DNA from: Clostridia bacterium
Lineage (GTDB): Bacteria > Bacillota > Clostridia > Lachnospirales > Lachnospiraceae
Direction: 5' to 3'
DNA: 64,000 nucleotides
Assembly: GCA_910576205.1 (NCBI GenBank)
Contig: CAJTHL010000015.1
Location: 1-64,000 of the forward strand
This document shows positions 7,733 to 15,390 of this stretch, piece by piece. The notes under the pieces are model-generated. The model saw only the letters and a program-made list of their open reading frames with translations, searched no databases and was not told where the DNA came from. The translations under genes and the position numbers were made by a program. Within the stretch, counting starts at the first letter, position 1, and each line of letters starts with the position of its first letter.

Positions 7733-8554
7733 TTGAACACGCAAATCATCGCCATCGCCAATCAAAAGGGAGGTGTGGGTAAAACCACAACCTGTGCCAA
7801 CTTAGGGATTGGGCTGGCACAGGCCGGAAAGAAAGTGCTTCTCATTGACGGGGACCCGCAAGGGAGCCTGACCATCAGCCTGGGCAATCCCCAGCCGGAT
7901 AAGCTGCCCTTTACCCTCTCTGACGCAATGGGCCGCATCCTGACCGATCAGCCGGTCCGCCCCGGCGAGGGGATTCTGCGCCACCCGGAGGGCGTGGACC
8001 TGATGCCAGCGGATATTCAGCTGTCCGGCATGGAGGTTTCGCTGGTAAATGCCATGAGCCGGGAAATGATTCTGCGGCAATACCTGGACAGTGTAAAGGG
8101 GCAGTATTCCCATATCCTCATAGACTGCCAGCCCTCCTTGGGTATGCTCACCGTCAACGCTCTGGCCGCTGCCAACCGGATCATAATCCCCGTCCAGGCG
8201 GAGTATCTGCCCGCCAAAGGGCTGGAACAGCTGCTCTCTACGGTGAACAAGGTCAAGCGGCAGATCAACCCGAAACTGCAAATAGACGGTATCCTGCTGA
8301 CGATGGTGGACAACCGCACCAACTTTGCCAAAGAGATTGCCGCCCTGCTGCGGGAAACTTACGGCAGCAAAATCAAGGTGTTTGGCACTGAGATTCCCCA
8401 TTCTGTCCGGGCAAAGGAAACCAGCGCGGAGGGCAGGAGCATTTTCGCCCATGACCCAGGCGGCAAAGTAGCCGAAGGCTACGCAAATCTGACCAAGGAG
8501 GTGTTGAAACTTGAAAAGCAGCGCGAAAAAAGTAGAGCTGGCATCGGTCGATGA
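7733..8554 (+). CDS. parA: ParA-family partition ATPase
   Basis: A 273-residue deviant-Walker ATPase. TTG at 7733 is the start: GAGGTG lies 6 nt upstream and the protein then begins (M)NTQIIAIANQKGGVGKTT, with the Walker A motif at residues 12-19, as in the family. Walker A' DGDPQG and Walker B-like ILIDCQPSLG are present. With ParB it should position or stabilise the excised circular ICE; it can also influence replication. The ORF overlaps parB by 44 nt, implying translational coupling. It is the first gene of the long transfer operon, behind a leader terminator. Confidence 0.93.
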   Translation: MNTQIIAIANQKGGVGKTTTCANLGIGLAQAGKKVLLIDGDPQGSLTISLGNPQPDKLPFTLSDAMGRILTDQPVRPGEGILRHPEGVDLMPADIQLSGMEVSLVNAMSREMILRQYLDSVKGQYSHILIDCQPSLGMLTVNALAAANRIIIPVQAEYLPAKGLEQLLSTVNKVKRQINPKLQIDGILLTMVDNRTNFAKEIAALLRETYGSKIKVFGTEIPHSVRAKETSAEGRSIFAHDPGGKVAEGYANLTKEVLKLEKQREKSRAGIGR

Positions 8555-9440
8555 TCTGTTTTCCACCGAGGAAAGCCGCGCCGATGCAGGGCGGGAAAAG
8601 GTGGTAGAAATTCCTTTAAGCGAGCTGCACTCGTTCAAGGGCCACCCTTTCAAGGTCAAAGATGATGATGCCATGATGGAAACAGCGGACAGCATCCGGC
8701 AGTACGGCGTTCTTGTTCCTGCTATCGCCCGTCCTGACCCCAGCGGCGGCTATGAGCTGGTAGCCGGACACAGGCGGCATCGGGCCAGTGAACTGGCAGA
8801 GAAAGAAACCATGCCGGTCATTGTCCGGGATTTGGACGATGACGCCGCCACGATTATCATGGTTGACAGCAATTTACAACGGGAAAGCCTGCTCCCCAGC
8901 GAGAGGGCCTTTGCCTACAAGATGAAATTGGAGGCCATCAAACATCAAGGAGAACGGTCGGATTTAACTTCTCGCCAAGTTGGCGAGAAGTCCAGCACTT
9001 CTATTCAGCTTGTCGCAAATCAAGCTGGTGAAAGTCAAAGGCAGGTGCAACGCTACATCCGCCTGACCGAGTTAATCCCCGAACTGCTGAACATGGTGGA
9101 CGAAAAGAAAATTGCCCTGAACCCGGCCTATGAGCTGTCCTTTCTCAAAAAAGAAGAACAGACCCAGCTTTTGGACGCGATGGACAGCGAACAGGCCACC
9201 CCCTCCCTTTCCCAAGCCCAGCGGCTCAAGAAATTCAGCCAGGAGGGGCATTTATCCATAGATGTAATGCGGGCGATTATGGGCGAGGAAAAGAAAAGCG
9301 ATCTGGACAAGGTGACGTTTACCTCCGACACCCTGCGGAAGTATTTTCCCAAAAGCTACACCCCTGCCCGGATGCAGGAAACCATCATCAAACTGCTGGA
9401 ACAGTGGCAGAAAAAGCGTCAGAGAGATCAGGAACGCTGA
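8511..9440 (+). CDS. parB: ParB/Spo0J-family partition protein
   Basis: A 309-residue protein started by TTG at 8511 after AAGGAGGTG. The ParB/Srx N-terminal domain carries LVAGHRRHRA (about residues 84-92), the CTP-binding box of ParB proteins, followed by SNLQRESLLPSERAFAYKMKLEA and the HTH DNA-binding region near 165-195 (ESQRQVQRYIRLTELIPELL). The C-terminus is charged and helical. It should load at a parS-like site and work with ParA. A perfect 25-bp palindrome lies inside this gene and may be its binding site. Confidence 0.92.
   Translation: MKSSAKKVELASVDDLFSTEESRADAGREKVVEIPLSELHSFKGHPFKVKDDDAMMETADSIRQYGVLVPAIARPDPSGGYELVAGHRRHRASELAEKETMPVIVRDLDDDAATIIMVDSNLQRESLLPSERAFAYKMKLEAIKHQGERSDLTSRQVGEKSSTSIQLVANQAGESQRQVQRYIRLTELIPELLNMVDEKKIALNPAYELSFLKKEEQTQLLDAMDSEQATPSLSQAQRLKKFSQEGHLSIDVMRAIMGEEKKSDLDKVTFTSDTLRKYFPKSYTPARMQETIIKLLEQWQKKRQRDQER
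8967..8991. repeat. Perfect 25-bp palindrome inside parB, candidate parS
   Basis: ACTTCTCGCCAA-G-TTGGCGAGAAGT has perfect 12-bp arms around one base. A second dyad, CAGCTTG-8 nt-CAAGCTG, follows at 9007-9028. Such symmetry in a coding region needs a reason; parS is one, a hairpin in the mRNA another. Confidence 0.5.
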
Positions 9441-9451
9441 AAGGAGCGCCT

Positions 9452-9727
9452 ATGAGAGATCACGTTGCCAGGGAGTTAAAGGGCCACAACATACTGGCTG
9501 TGGAACGGTTTCAGGATAAGACCCGCTGGATGGTGGAGTTTTCCGTCCTGCGGCCCCGCACCGCCTACGGCGCACCCGGCGATGAAACGCGCCTGTTTCT
9601 GGACGAGGACGGCTACCAGGCCGTTCTCGCCAGCCAGAAACGCCGGGACATCAAAATCAAACGGTATGCCCGCGTCATTGAGGGGCATATCCTGGACTTC
9701 AAGCCCAAAAAGAAACGCCACCCGTAA
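9452..9727 (+). CDS. Conserved ICE protein of unknown function (paralogue of 11315-11626)
   Basis: A 91-residue basic protein starting MRDHVARELKGHNI. ATG at 9452 follows AAAGGAG. No enzyme motif is visible. Its middle (RWMVEF...GDETRLFLDEDGYQAVLASQ...IKIKRYARVIEGHI) lines up with the protein at 11,315-11,626 (RHMIIF...GERSRAFLTEEGYKKSLERQ...IRIVSHAKVRNGNL), so the element carries two divergent copies of one small family. It lies in the parB-initiator stretch, suggesting a role in maintenance or DNA processing, but the function is unknown. Confidence 0.8.
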   Translation: MRDHVARELKGHNILAVERFQDKTRWMVEFSVLRPRTAYGAPGDETRLFLDEDGYQAVLASQKRRDIKIKRYARVIEGHILDFKPKKKRHP

Positions 9728-9750
9728 ACCCGACAAATTGAGAGGAAGGA

Positions 9751-9942
9751 ATGAATATGTGTACCGTTAAGGAAATCAGAGAAGCCATCCGGGAGGACTG
9801 CCGCTCCCAGCGCAACATGGAAACCATTGAGATTGACCGGATTTTTCAAACCCTGACGTTTCCGCAGTTAGAGAGCCTGTTTGACAAACCGCCCATGCCG
9901 CCGTTTTTTCACCGGTACAGGCAGAAGTCAGCCAGCAAATGA
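9751..9942 (+). CDS. Small conserved ICE protein, unknown function
   Basis: A 63-residue protein starting MNMCTVKEIREAIREDCRSQ after the SD GAGAGGAAGG. It is charged and mostly helical in the first half (IEIDRIFQTLTFPQLESLFDKP), without membrane segments or known motifs. Spacing and codon use match its neighbours parB and the initiator-like gene, so it is probably a real gene of the same operon. Confidence 0.7.
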   Translation: MNMCTVKEIREAIREDCRSQRNMETIEIDRIFQTLTFPQLESLFDKPPMPPFFHRYRQKSASK

Positions 9943-10009
9943 ACGCCGCAATTCTTTTTACGGGATTGTGGCTTTTTTCATGCCCTGGGAAACGAAAGGA
10001 GTGCAGAAA

Positions 10010-10909
10010 ATGGCCGTTTTTCGCGTAGAACGCACACAGGGATACACCGTTATGAGCAACTATCATCTGCGGGACAAGAGCCTGAGCCTGAAAGCAAAGG
10101 GCCTGCTGTCCCAGATGCTCTCACTGCCGGAGGATTGGGACTACACCCTTTCCGGCCTGGCTGTTATCAACCGGGAAAGCAAGGACGCCATCCGCTCCGC
10201 AGTCAATGAGCTGGAAAAGGCGGGGTACATCAAGCGCCGCCAGACCACCGACGCGGGCGGCAAGTTCAGCGCCAACGAGTATGTGATTTATGAGCGTCCG
10301 GTAACAGAGGAACCGCCCGCCCAACCGTTGCCCCCAAAACCGTTGTTGGAAAAACCGTTGTCGGGTTTTCCGACAACGGATAATCCGTCAACGGGAAAAC
10401 CGTCAACGGAAAATCCAACGCAAATAAGTATAGAGAAATTAAATACCCAAAAATCAATTACTGACGGATCAATTACCGATTCCCTTCCCTTCCGGGGAAC
10501 GGCGGCAAAGCCACCGGAACCGAAGCGAAGGGAAACGATGTCACTGACAGAGATGGAAAGTTATCGGGAGCTGATTTTGGAGAATATCGAGTATGACTGC
10601 CTCAAACAGCGGTTTGGGACCTACCGGGAGGACTTGGACGAGATCGTGGAGCTTCTGGTGGAAACCGTCTGCGCGAAGCGTAAGACCACCCGGATTGCCG
10701 GGGCGGACTTCCCCCATGAGGTAGTGCGCTCCCGCTTCCTGAAGCTGGACAGCTCCCACATCGAGTTTGTCATGGACTGCCTGCAAAAGAACACCACCGA
10801 GGTACGGAACATGAAGCAGTACCTTTTGACGGTGCTGTTCAACGCGCCCACCACCATGAGCAACCATTACACCTCACAGGTCAACCACGATATGTACGGC
10901 GGCTTCTGA
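10010..10909 (+). CDS. Replication-initiator-like winged-helix protein (DnaD-like, DUF6017 type)
   Basis: A 299-residue protein. ATG at 10010 follows GAAAGGAGTGC. Residues 1-85 form a winged helix of the kind found in phage/plasmid replication proteins (MSNYHLRDKSLSLKAKGLLSQMLSLPEDWDYTL...AIRSAVNELEKAGYIKRR). A Pro-rich linker (about 100-135) with repeated P-K/T-P units follows, then a helical C-terminal domain (from about 180) like DUF6017 proteins of Tn1549-type elements. It is likely to act in replication of the excised circle or in regulation. The linker DNA carries CCGTTG/CAACGG repeats resembling iterons. Confidence 0.75.
   Translation: MAVFRVERTQGYTVMSNYHLRDKSLSLKAKGLLSQMLSLPEDWDYTLSGLAVINRESKDAIRSAVNELEKAGYIKRRQTTDAGGKFSANEYVIYERPVTEEPPAQPLPPKPLLEKPLSGFPTTDNPSTGKPSTENPTQISIEKLNTQKSITDGSITDSLPFRGTAAKPPEPKRRETMSLTEMESYRELILENIEYDCLKQRFGTYREDLDEIVELLVETVCAKRKTTRIAGADFPHEVVRSRFLKLDSSHIEFVMDCLQKNTTEVRNMKQYLLTVLFNAPTTMSNHYTSQVNHDMYGGF
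10323..10410. repeat. CCGTTG/CAACGG repeat cluster in the initiator-like gene
   Basis: AACCGTTG occurs three times, then CCGACAACGG once and CCGTCAACGG twice, at roughly 16-22 bp intervals. CCGTTGTCGG-5 nt-CCGACAACGG is a perfect 10-bp dyad. They encode a Pro-rich linker but could also be iteron-like binding sites for the protein. Confidence 0.45.
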
Positions 10910-10959
10910 AAGCTGGCCGTTTTTGTCTGCCCGGAACTGCCGGGAGAAAGGAATCTGTT

Positions 10960-11322
10960 ATGAAACGACCGCTTGCGTATATCACCGCTCCCTGGAGCAA
11001 GAACCCCCATGAAAATGCGGCAAACGCCGCCAGCTACTGCCGCCAGGTGTATGACGCCGGATATTCCCCGGTCTGCCCTGTTTTGTTCCTGCCGCTGTTT
11101 TTGAAAGATGAAATCCCCCAGGAACACAAGGACGGAATCGACATCGCCAGAGATTACCTGCGCCGATCCCATGTGCTGGTGGTCTGTGGACACTCGACCG
11201 ATGAAACGGTCAAAAACGATATTGCCACCGCTGAACGCCTGCGGATCACCGCCACCACGCTGGACGGGATTCTGACGGTGAAAGGCCAGGGCCGGGAGAA
11301 AGGGGGCGCACACCATGCCTGA
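10960..11322 (+). CDS. DUF7768-type protein, nucleoside-2-deoxyribosyltransferase-like fold
   Basis: A 120-residue protein starting MKRPLAYITAPWSKNPHENAA. The motif ITAPW...NAANAASYCRQVYDAGYSPVCPVLF, then DIARDYLRRSHVLVVCG and ATAERLRI, resembles the deoxyribosyltransferase/DUF4406 fold (YIAGPYS...A...GY.PI.P...; CD.L...G...S.G...E...A). It may act on nucleotides or be a binding version of the fold. SD GAGAAAGGAA precedes the ATG. The C-terminus overlaps the next gene by 8 nt. Confidence 0.75.
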   Translation: MKRPLAYITAPWSKNPHENAANAASYCRQVYDAGYSPVCPVLFLPLFLKDEIPQEHKDGIDIARDYLRRSHVLVVCGHSTDETVKNDIATAERLRITATTLDGILTVKGQGREKGGAHHA

Positions 11323-11626
11323 GCAAAAGACCATCGGCCAGCTGATGGAGGAAATGCGGCTTAAAGCCGGGGCGCGGGAGTATTCCGGCCATAGTTACAT
11401 GGACTTAAACCGGTTCGCGGAGGACACCCGGCACATGATTATTTTTGATACCCTGACCGCTGATTCCCCTGTTGGCTGGAAAGGGGAACGCAGCCGCGCC
11501 TTTCTCACCGAGGAGGGATATAAAAAGTCCCTGGAACGCCAGGAACAGGGGCATATCAGGATTGTGAGCCATGCGAAGGTCCGAAACGGAAACCTGCGCT
11601 ATGACCGGCAAGACCAGCTCCGATAG
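11315..11626 (+). CDS. Conserved ICE protein, unknown function (paralogue of 9452-9727)
   Basis: A 103-residue protein starting MPEQKTIGQLMEEMRLKAGA, overlapping the previous gene. It shares with the 91-residue protein at 9452 the pattern R-M-x3-F...G-E/D-x-x-R-x-F-L-x-E-x-G-Y-x3-L-x-x-Q...I...A-x-V-x-x-G. The N-terminal 40 residues have no counterpart there. Function unknown; a small nucleic-acid-associated protein is possible given the basic C-terminus. Confidence 0.78.
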   Translation: MPEQKTIGQLMEEMRLKAGAREYSGHSYMDLNRFAEDTRHMIIFDTLTADSPVGWKGERSRAFLTEEGYKKSLERQEQGHIRIVSHAKVRNGNLRYDRQDQLR

Positions 11627-11668
11627 AGAAACCATGCAGAAAATCCATAGAGAGGAGGCGAAACACCC

Positions 11669-12160
11669 ATGCAGGACGAAGTGGAAAGCAAAACCCTGAC
11701 GCTCATTGTCAGCGGCACAAAGTTCACCGGCAGGCTGTTCAAAGCGGCGATTATGAAGTATCTGGCGCACCTGAAAGAGCAAAAGATGCAGAAACAGCGG
11801 GAAAAGGGCGCGGAGGTCAAGCCCCAGGGAAAGCAGACGGTGAAGCAGCTCATCGGGCAGAACCAGGGCGTGTCCAATCTTGAGATCACAGACCCCTCCA
11901 TCAAGGCGTTTGAACGGGTTGCCCGGAAGTACGGCGTGGATTACGCGGTAAAGAAGGACCGCAGCTGTTCCCCGCCCAAGTATCTGGTCTTTTTTAAGGC
12001 CCGCGACGCGGACGCGCTGACCTCCGCGTTTACCGAGTACACCCAGAAGAAGGTCCGCAAGGCGTCCCGCCCGTCTGTGCTGGCGAAGCTGAACCAGTTC
12101 AAGGAGCTGGTGAAAAACGCGGTGGTGGACCGCACAAAGCGAAAGGAGCTGGAACGATGA
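11669..12160 (+). CDS. PcfB family protein (DUF3801), partner of the coupling protein
   Basis: A 163-residue protein starting MQDEVESKTLTLIVSGTKFTGRLFKAAIMKYL, the usual start of PcfB/DUF3801 proteins. SD GAGAGGAGGCG lies upstream. In the enterococcal plasmid pCF10, PcfB-type proteins assist the coupling ATPase PcfC in recruiting the relaxosome. Here the gene overlaps the VirD4 gene by 4 nt (ATGA), fitting that partnership. The fold is compact alpha/beta (FERVARKYGVDYAVKKDRSCSPPKYLVFFKARDADALTSAFTEY), followed by a basic tail. Confidence 0.88.
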   Translation: MQDEVESKTLTLIVSGTKFTGRLFKAAIMKYLAHLKEQKMQKQREKGAEVKPQGKQTVKQLIGQNQGVSNLEITDPSIKAFERVARKYGVDYAVKKDRSCSPPKYLVFFKARDADALTSAFTEYTQKKVRKASRPSVLAKLNQFKELVKNAVVDRTKRKELER

Positions 12161-13992
12161 AAAAGCCCCTGAACATCAAAAAGCTCGTTTTGCTGAACCT
12201 GCCCTATATCCTGATGGGGCTGTTTTCCACCAACTTTGGGGAGGCGTGGCGGATAGCCCAGGGCGCGGACGCTTCGGAAAAGGTATTGTCTTTGATCTCC
12301 GTCCTTCCGGCGGCTCTTGGAAGTTTCTGGCCCAGCTTTCACCCGCTGGACCTGCTGGTCGGGCTGTGCTGCGGCGCGGCGCTCCGGCTGGCTGTTTACC
12401 TGAAAGGCAAAAACGCCAAGAAGTACCGCCCGAATATCGAGTACGGTTCCGCGAGATGGGGAAATTCCCAGGACATCGCCCCTTATGTCGATCCGGTATT
12501 CCAGAACAATGTAATCCTCACCCAGACGGAACGCCTTACCATGAGCAGCCGCCCCAAGGACCCCAAGACCGCCCGCAACAAAAATGTGCTGGTCATCGGC
12601 GGTTCCGGCTCCGGCAAGACCCGGTTCTGGCTCAAGCCCAACCTGATGCAGCTCCATAGCTCGTATGTGGTTACTGATCCGAAAGGCACAATCCTGGTCG
12701 AATGTGGAAAGCTGCTCCAACGGGGCGCGCCGAAGCTGGATAAGGACGGAAAGCCCATGAAGGATAAGAACGGCAAAACTATCTATGAGCCGTACCGGAT
12801 CAAGGTGCTGAATACCATCAACTTCAAAAAATCCATGAAATACAATCCTTTCGCCTATATCCACAGCGAAAAGGACATCTTGAAGCTGGTGACAACCCTG
12901 ATTGCCAATACCAAGGGCGAGGGGAAAGCCGGTGACGATTTTTGGGTCAAAGCGGAAACGCTGCTGTACTGCGCCCTGATTGGATATATCCACTATGAGG
13001 CCCCGGTGGAGGAACAGAACTTCTCCACCCTGATTGAGTTTATTAACGCGATGGAGGTCCGGGAGGACGATGAGGAATACAAAAACCCCGTTGACCTGAT
13101 GTTTGACGCGCTGGAATCCGAGAAGCCCAACCATTTTGCGGTGCGGCAGTACAAAAAATATAAGCTGGCGGCGGGCAAAACCGCGAAGTCGATTCTGATT
13201 TCCTGCGGCGCGCGGCTGGCGGTATTCGATATTGCCGAGCTGCGGGAGGTCACAGCCTACGATGAGCTGGAACTGGACACCCTGGGGGACCGGAAAACCG
13301 CCTTATTTCTCATTATGAGCGATACCGATGACAGCTTTAACTTCCTGATTTCCATGTGCTATACCCAGCTGTTTAACCTCCTATGCGAGAAAGCGGACGA
13401 TGTGTACGGCGGCAGGCTCCCGGTCCATGTGCGCTGCCTGATTGACGAGTGCGCCAACATCGGGCAGATTCCAAAGCTGGAAAAGCTGGTAGCCACCATC
13501 CGAAGCCGGGAGATTTCCGCCTGTCTGGTATTGCAGGCGCAGTCCCAGCTGAAGGCCATCTACAAGGACAACGCCGACACCATCATCGGAAATATGGACA
13601 CTTCCATCTTTCTGGGCGGCAAAGAACCCACCACCTTAAAGGAGTTAGCCGCCGCCCTGGGAAAAGAAACCATTGACACTTACAACACCGGGGAGAGCCG
13701 GGGGCGGGAAACCTCCCACTCTCTCAACTATCAGAAATTGGGGAAAGAGCTGATGAGCCAGGATGAGCTTGCGGTGATGGATGGGGGAAAATGTATCCTC
13801 CAGCTGCGGGGCGTCCGCCCGTTTTTGTCGGACAAGTATGACATCACCAGGCACCCCAATTTCCAGTACACCGCCGACGCGGACGATAAGAACGCCTTTG
13901 ACATTGAAGCGTTCCTGTCCACCCGGCTCAAACCAAAACCCAACGAGGTCTACGATGTGTTTGAAGTTGACGTAGACACCGAGGGCGAATAA
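12157..13992 (+). CDS. VirD4/TraG-type conjugative coupling ATPase
   Basis: A 611-residue type IV coupling protein. Two N-terminal membrane segments (about residues 10-28 and 44-85 region) precede the cytosolic ATPase. Walker A GGSGSGKT is at 148-155 and Walker B VRCLIDECAN at about 425-433. The all-alpha insertion lies around 260-345 (ETLLYCALIGYIHYEA...KNPVDLMFDAL). It couples the relaxase-bound strand to the secretion channel and pumps DNA. Its start overlaps the PcfB stop. The all-alpha insertion is found again in the separate protein at 21,496-22,194. Confidence 0.95.
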   Translation: MKKPLNIKKLVLLNLPYILMGLFSTNFGEAWRIAQGADASEKVLSLISVLPAALGSFWPSFHPLDLLVGLCCGAALRLAVYLKGKNAKKYRPNIEYGSARWGNSQDIAPYVDPVFQNNVILTQTERLTMSSRPKDPKTARNKNVLVIGGSGSGKTRFWLKPNLMQLHSSYVVTDPKGTILVECGKLLQRGAPKLDKDGKPMKDKNGKTIYEPYRIKVLNTINFKKSMKYNPFAYIHSEKDILKLVTTLIANTKGEGKAGDDFWVKAETLLYCALIGYIHYEAPVEEQNFSTLIEFINAMEVREDDEEYKNPVDLMFDALESEKPNHFAVRQYKKYKLAAGKTAKSILISCGARLAVFDIAELREVTAYDELELDTLGDRKTALFLIMSDTDDSFNFLISMCYTQLFNLLCEKADDVYGGRLPVHVRCLIDECANIGQIPKLEKLVATIRSREISACLVLQAQSQLKAIYKDNADTIIGNMDTSIFLGGKEPTTLKELAAALGKETIDTYNTGESRGRETSHSLNYQKLGKELMSQDELAVMDGGKCILQLRGVRPFLSDKYDITRHPNFQYTADADDKNAFDIEAFLSTRLKPKPNEVYDVFEVDVDTEGE

Positions 13993-14110
13993 TCCTGTTC
14001 CGCGAGAAAGGAGTGATCTTATCTACCCGCCAGGGTCCCTGAAACCTGCCTCGGTTGAGGCCATTGGCGTACAAAGCGGACAGCTCAACAAAAAAATGAA
14101 GAAGGAGGAT

Positions 14111-14203
14111 AGCCGGAATCGAGCCGCCCAAAATTCAGGGCGGTTTTGTTGTCCGGCTTTTGTATGCCTATGAACCAACACTAACCACAAAGCGATTCCG
14201 GCT
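14111..14203 (+). ncRNA. Structured leader with competing stems upstream of the Maff2 gene
   Basis: A terminator hairpin (GCCGCCC-GGGCGG then TTTTGTT, 14,123-14,150) sits inside an outer stem. The outer 5' arm AGCCGGAATCG (14,111-14,121) can pair with TCCGGCT (14,152-14,158), which closes the terminator, or with an 11-bp perfect partner CGATTCCGGCT (14,193-14,203), next to the start codon. These exclude each other, as in an attenuator or RNA switch. The whole 220-bp gap between virD4 and Maff2 has no convincing gene; a 25-codon frame from 14,095 is doubtful. Confidence 0.5.
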
Positions 14204-14213
14204 AAATTAAAGT

Positions 14214-14429
14214 ATGGAATTTTTCAACAGCGCAATCGACGTTTTGCAGACCCTCGTGATCGCACTGGGAGCCGGCCTCGGTATCTGGGGCGTCATCAAC
14301 CTGCTGGAAGGTTATGGCAATGACAACCCTGGGGCCAAGAGCCAGGGCATGAAACAGCTTATGGCGGGCGGCGGCGTTGCCCTGATCGGCATGGTGCTTG
14401 TACCCCTGCTCTCCGGTCTGTTCGGCTAA
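14214..14429 (+). CDS. Maff2-family small membrane protein (VirB2/pilin-like)
   Basis: A 71-residue protein with two hydrophobic helices (VLQTLVIALGAGLGIWGVINLL and GGGVALIGMVLVPLLSGLFG) joined by a short polar loop with GNDNPGAKSQG. This hairpin layout and its position between virD4 and a VirB6-like gene match Maff2 proteins of Tn1549-type elements; it is likely to be the pilin-like or channel subunit of the secretion system. The start lacks a classic SD and lies right after the structured leader, so translation may be controlled by it. Confidence 0.85.
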   Translation: MEFFNSAIDVLQTLVIALGAGLGIWGVINLLEGYGNDNPGAKSQGMKQLMAGGGVALIGMVLVPLLSGLFG

Positions 14430-14502
14430 TCCCCGCACCAGAAACACCCATACCTTTGCCCCTCCCGCAAACGCGGGAGGGGCGGAAAGGAGGTAGCACT
14501 GT

Positions 14503-15372
14503 ATGGATTTTCTGCTGGATGCAATCACCACCTGGCTGAAAGAAATGCTGGTGGGCGGCATTATGAGCAACCTTTCCAGTATGTTCGATTCGGTCAATAA
14601 CCAGGTGGCGGACATATCGGGGCAGATCGGGCAGACGCCCCAGGGCTGGAACGCGGGTATTTTCAGCATGGTCCAAAGCCTTTCGGAAACGGTCATTCTC
14701 CCCATAGCAGGCGTGATTCTGGCCTTTGTAATGACGCTGGAGCTGATTCAGATCATCACTGACAAGAACAACTTTCACGATATTGAAACCGCTGTGTTTT
14801 TCAAGTGGATTTTCAAGACCGCCTGTGCCATCCTCATTGTCACCAACACCTGGAATATCGTTATGGGCGTGTTTGATGTGGCCCAGGGCATTGTGGCGCA
14901 GGCTTCCGGCGTCATCGGCGCGGACGCTTCCATCGACATTTCCTCCGCGATGGCGGATTTGGAGCCAAGGCTCATGGAGATGGATTTGGGGCCGCTGTTC
15001 GGACTGTGGTTTCAGTCCCTGTTTATCGGCCTTACCATGTGGGCGCTGACCATCTGTATTTTTATCGTCATTTATGGCCGTATGCTGGAAATATATCTCG
15101 TCACCTCGGTCGCGCCGGTTCCGATGGCCGCTATGATGGGCAGGGAATGGGGCGGCATGGGGCAGAATTACCTGCGTTCCCTGATGGCGTTGGGTTTTCA
15201 GGCGTTCCTTATCATGGTATGCGTGGCAATCTACGCGGTCCTGGTGCAGAACATCGCCACCGGCGAGGATACGATTGCCGCCATCTGGTCCTGTGTGGGA
15301 TATACGGTCCTGCTCTGCCTGACCCTCTTTAAGAGCGGCAGCATGGCAAAGGCGATCTTCCAGGCCCACTAA
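14503..15372 (+). CDS. VirB6/TrbL-like conjugation channel membrane protein
   Basis: A 289-residue polytopic protein (five to six membrane segments, for example ETVILPIAGVILAFVMTLELIQII, WIFKTACAILIVTNTWNIVM, LFIGLTMWALTICIFIVIYG, LIMVCVAIYAVLVQNI). An amphipathic start (MDFLLDAITTWLKEMLVGGIM) and a WNIVMGVFDVAQ region are typical of the VirB6-like proteins (CD1112 type) in clostridial CTn elements. It should form the inner-membrane channel with VirB3-like and VirB4 neighbours. SD AAAGGAGG precedes the ATG. Confidence 0.85.
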   Translation: MDFLLDAITTWLKEMLVGGIMSNLSSMFDSVNNQVADISGQIGQTPQGWNAGIFSMVQSLSETVILPIAGVILAFVMTLELIQIITDKNNFHDIETAVFFKWIFKTACAILIVTNTWNIVMGVFDVAQGIVAQASGVIGADASIDISSAMADLEPRLMEMDLGPLFGLWFQSLFIGLTMWALTICIFIVIYGRMLEIYLVTSVAPVPMAAMMGREWGGMGQNYLRSLMALGFQAFLIMVCVAIYAVLVQNIATGEDTIAAIWSCVGYTVLLCLTLFKSGSMAKAIFQAH

Positions 15373-15390
15373 CGAAAGGAGTGTGCAAAA

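Noticed and set aside
10323-10410. Reading the CCGTTG cluster as a CRISPR-like array
   Set aside because: The units are too short and too close and occur in both orientations inside a coding gene; iteron-like or simple linker repeats fit better.
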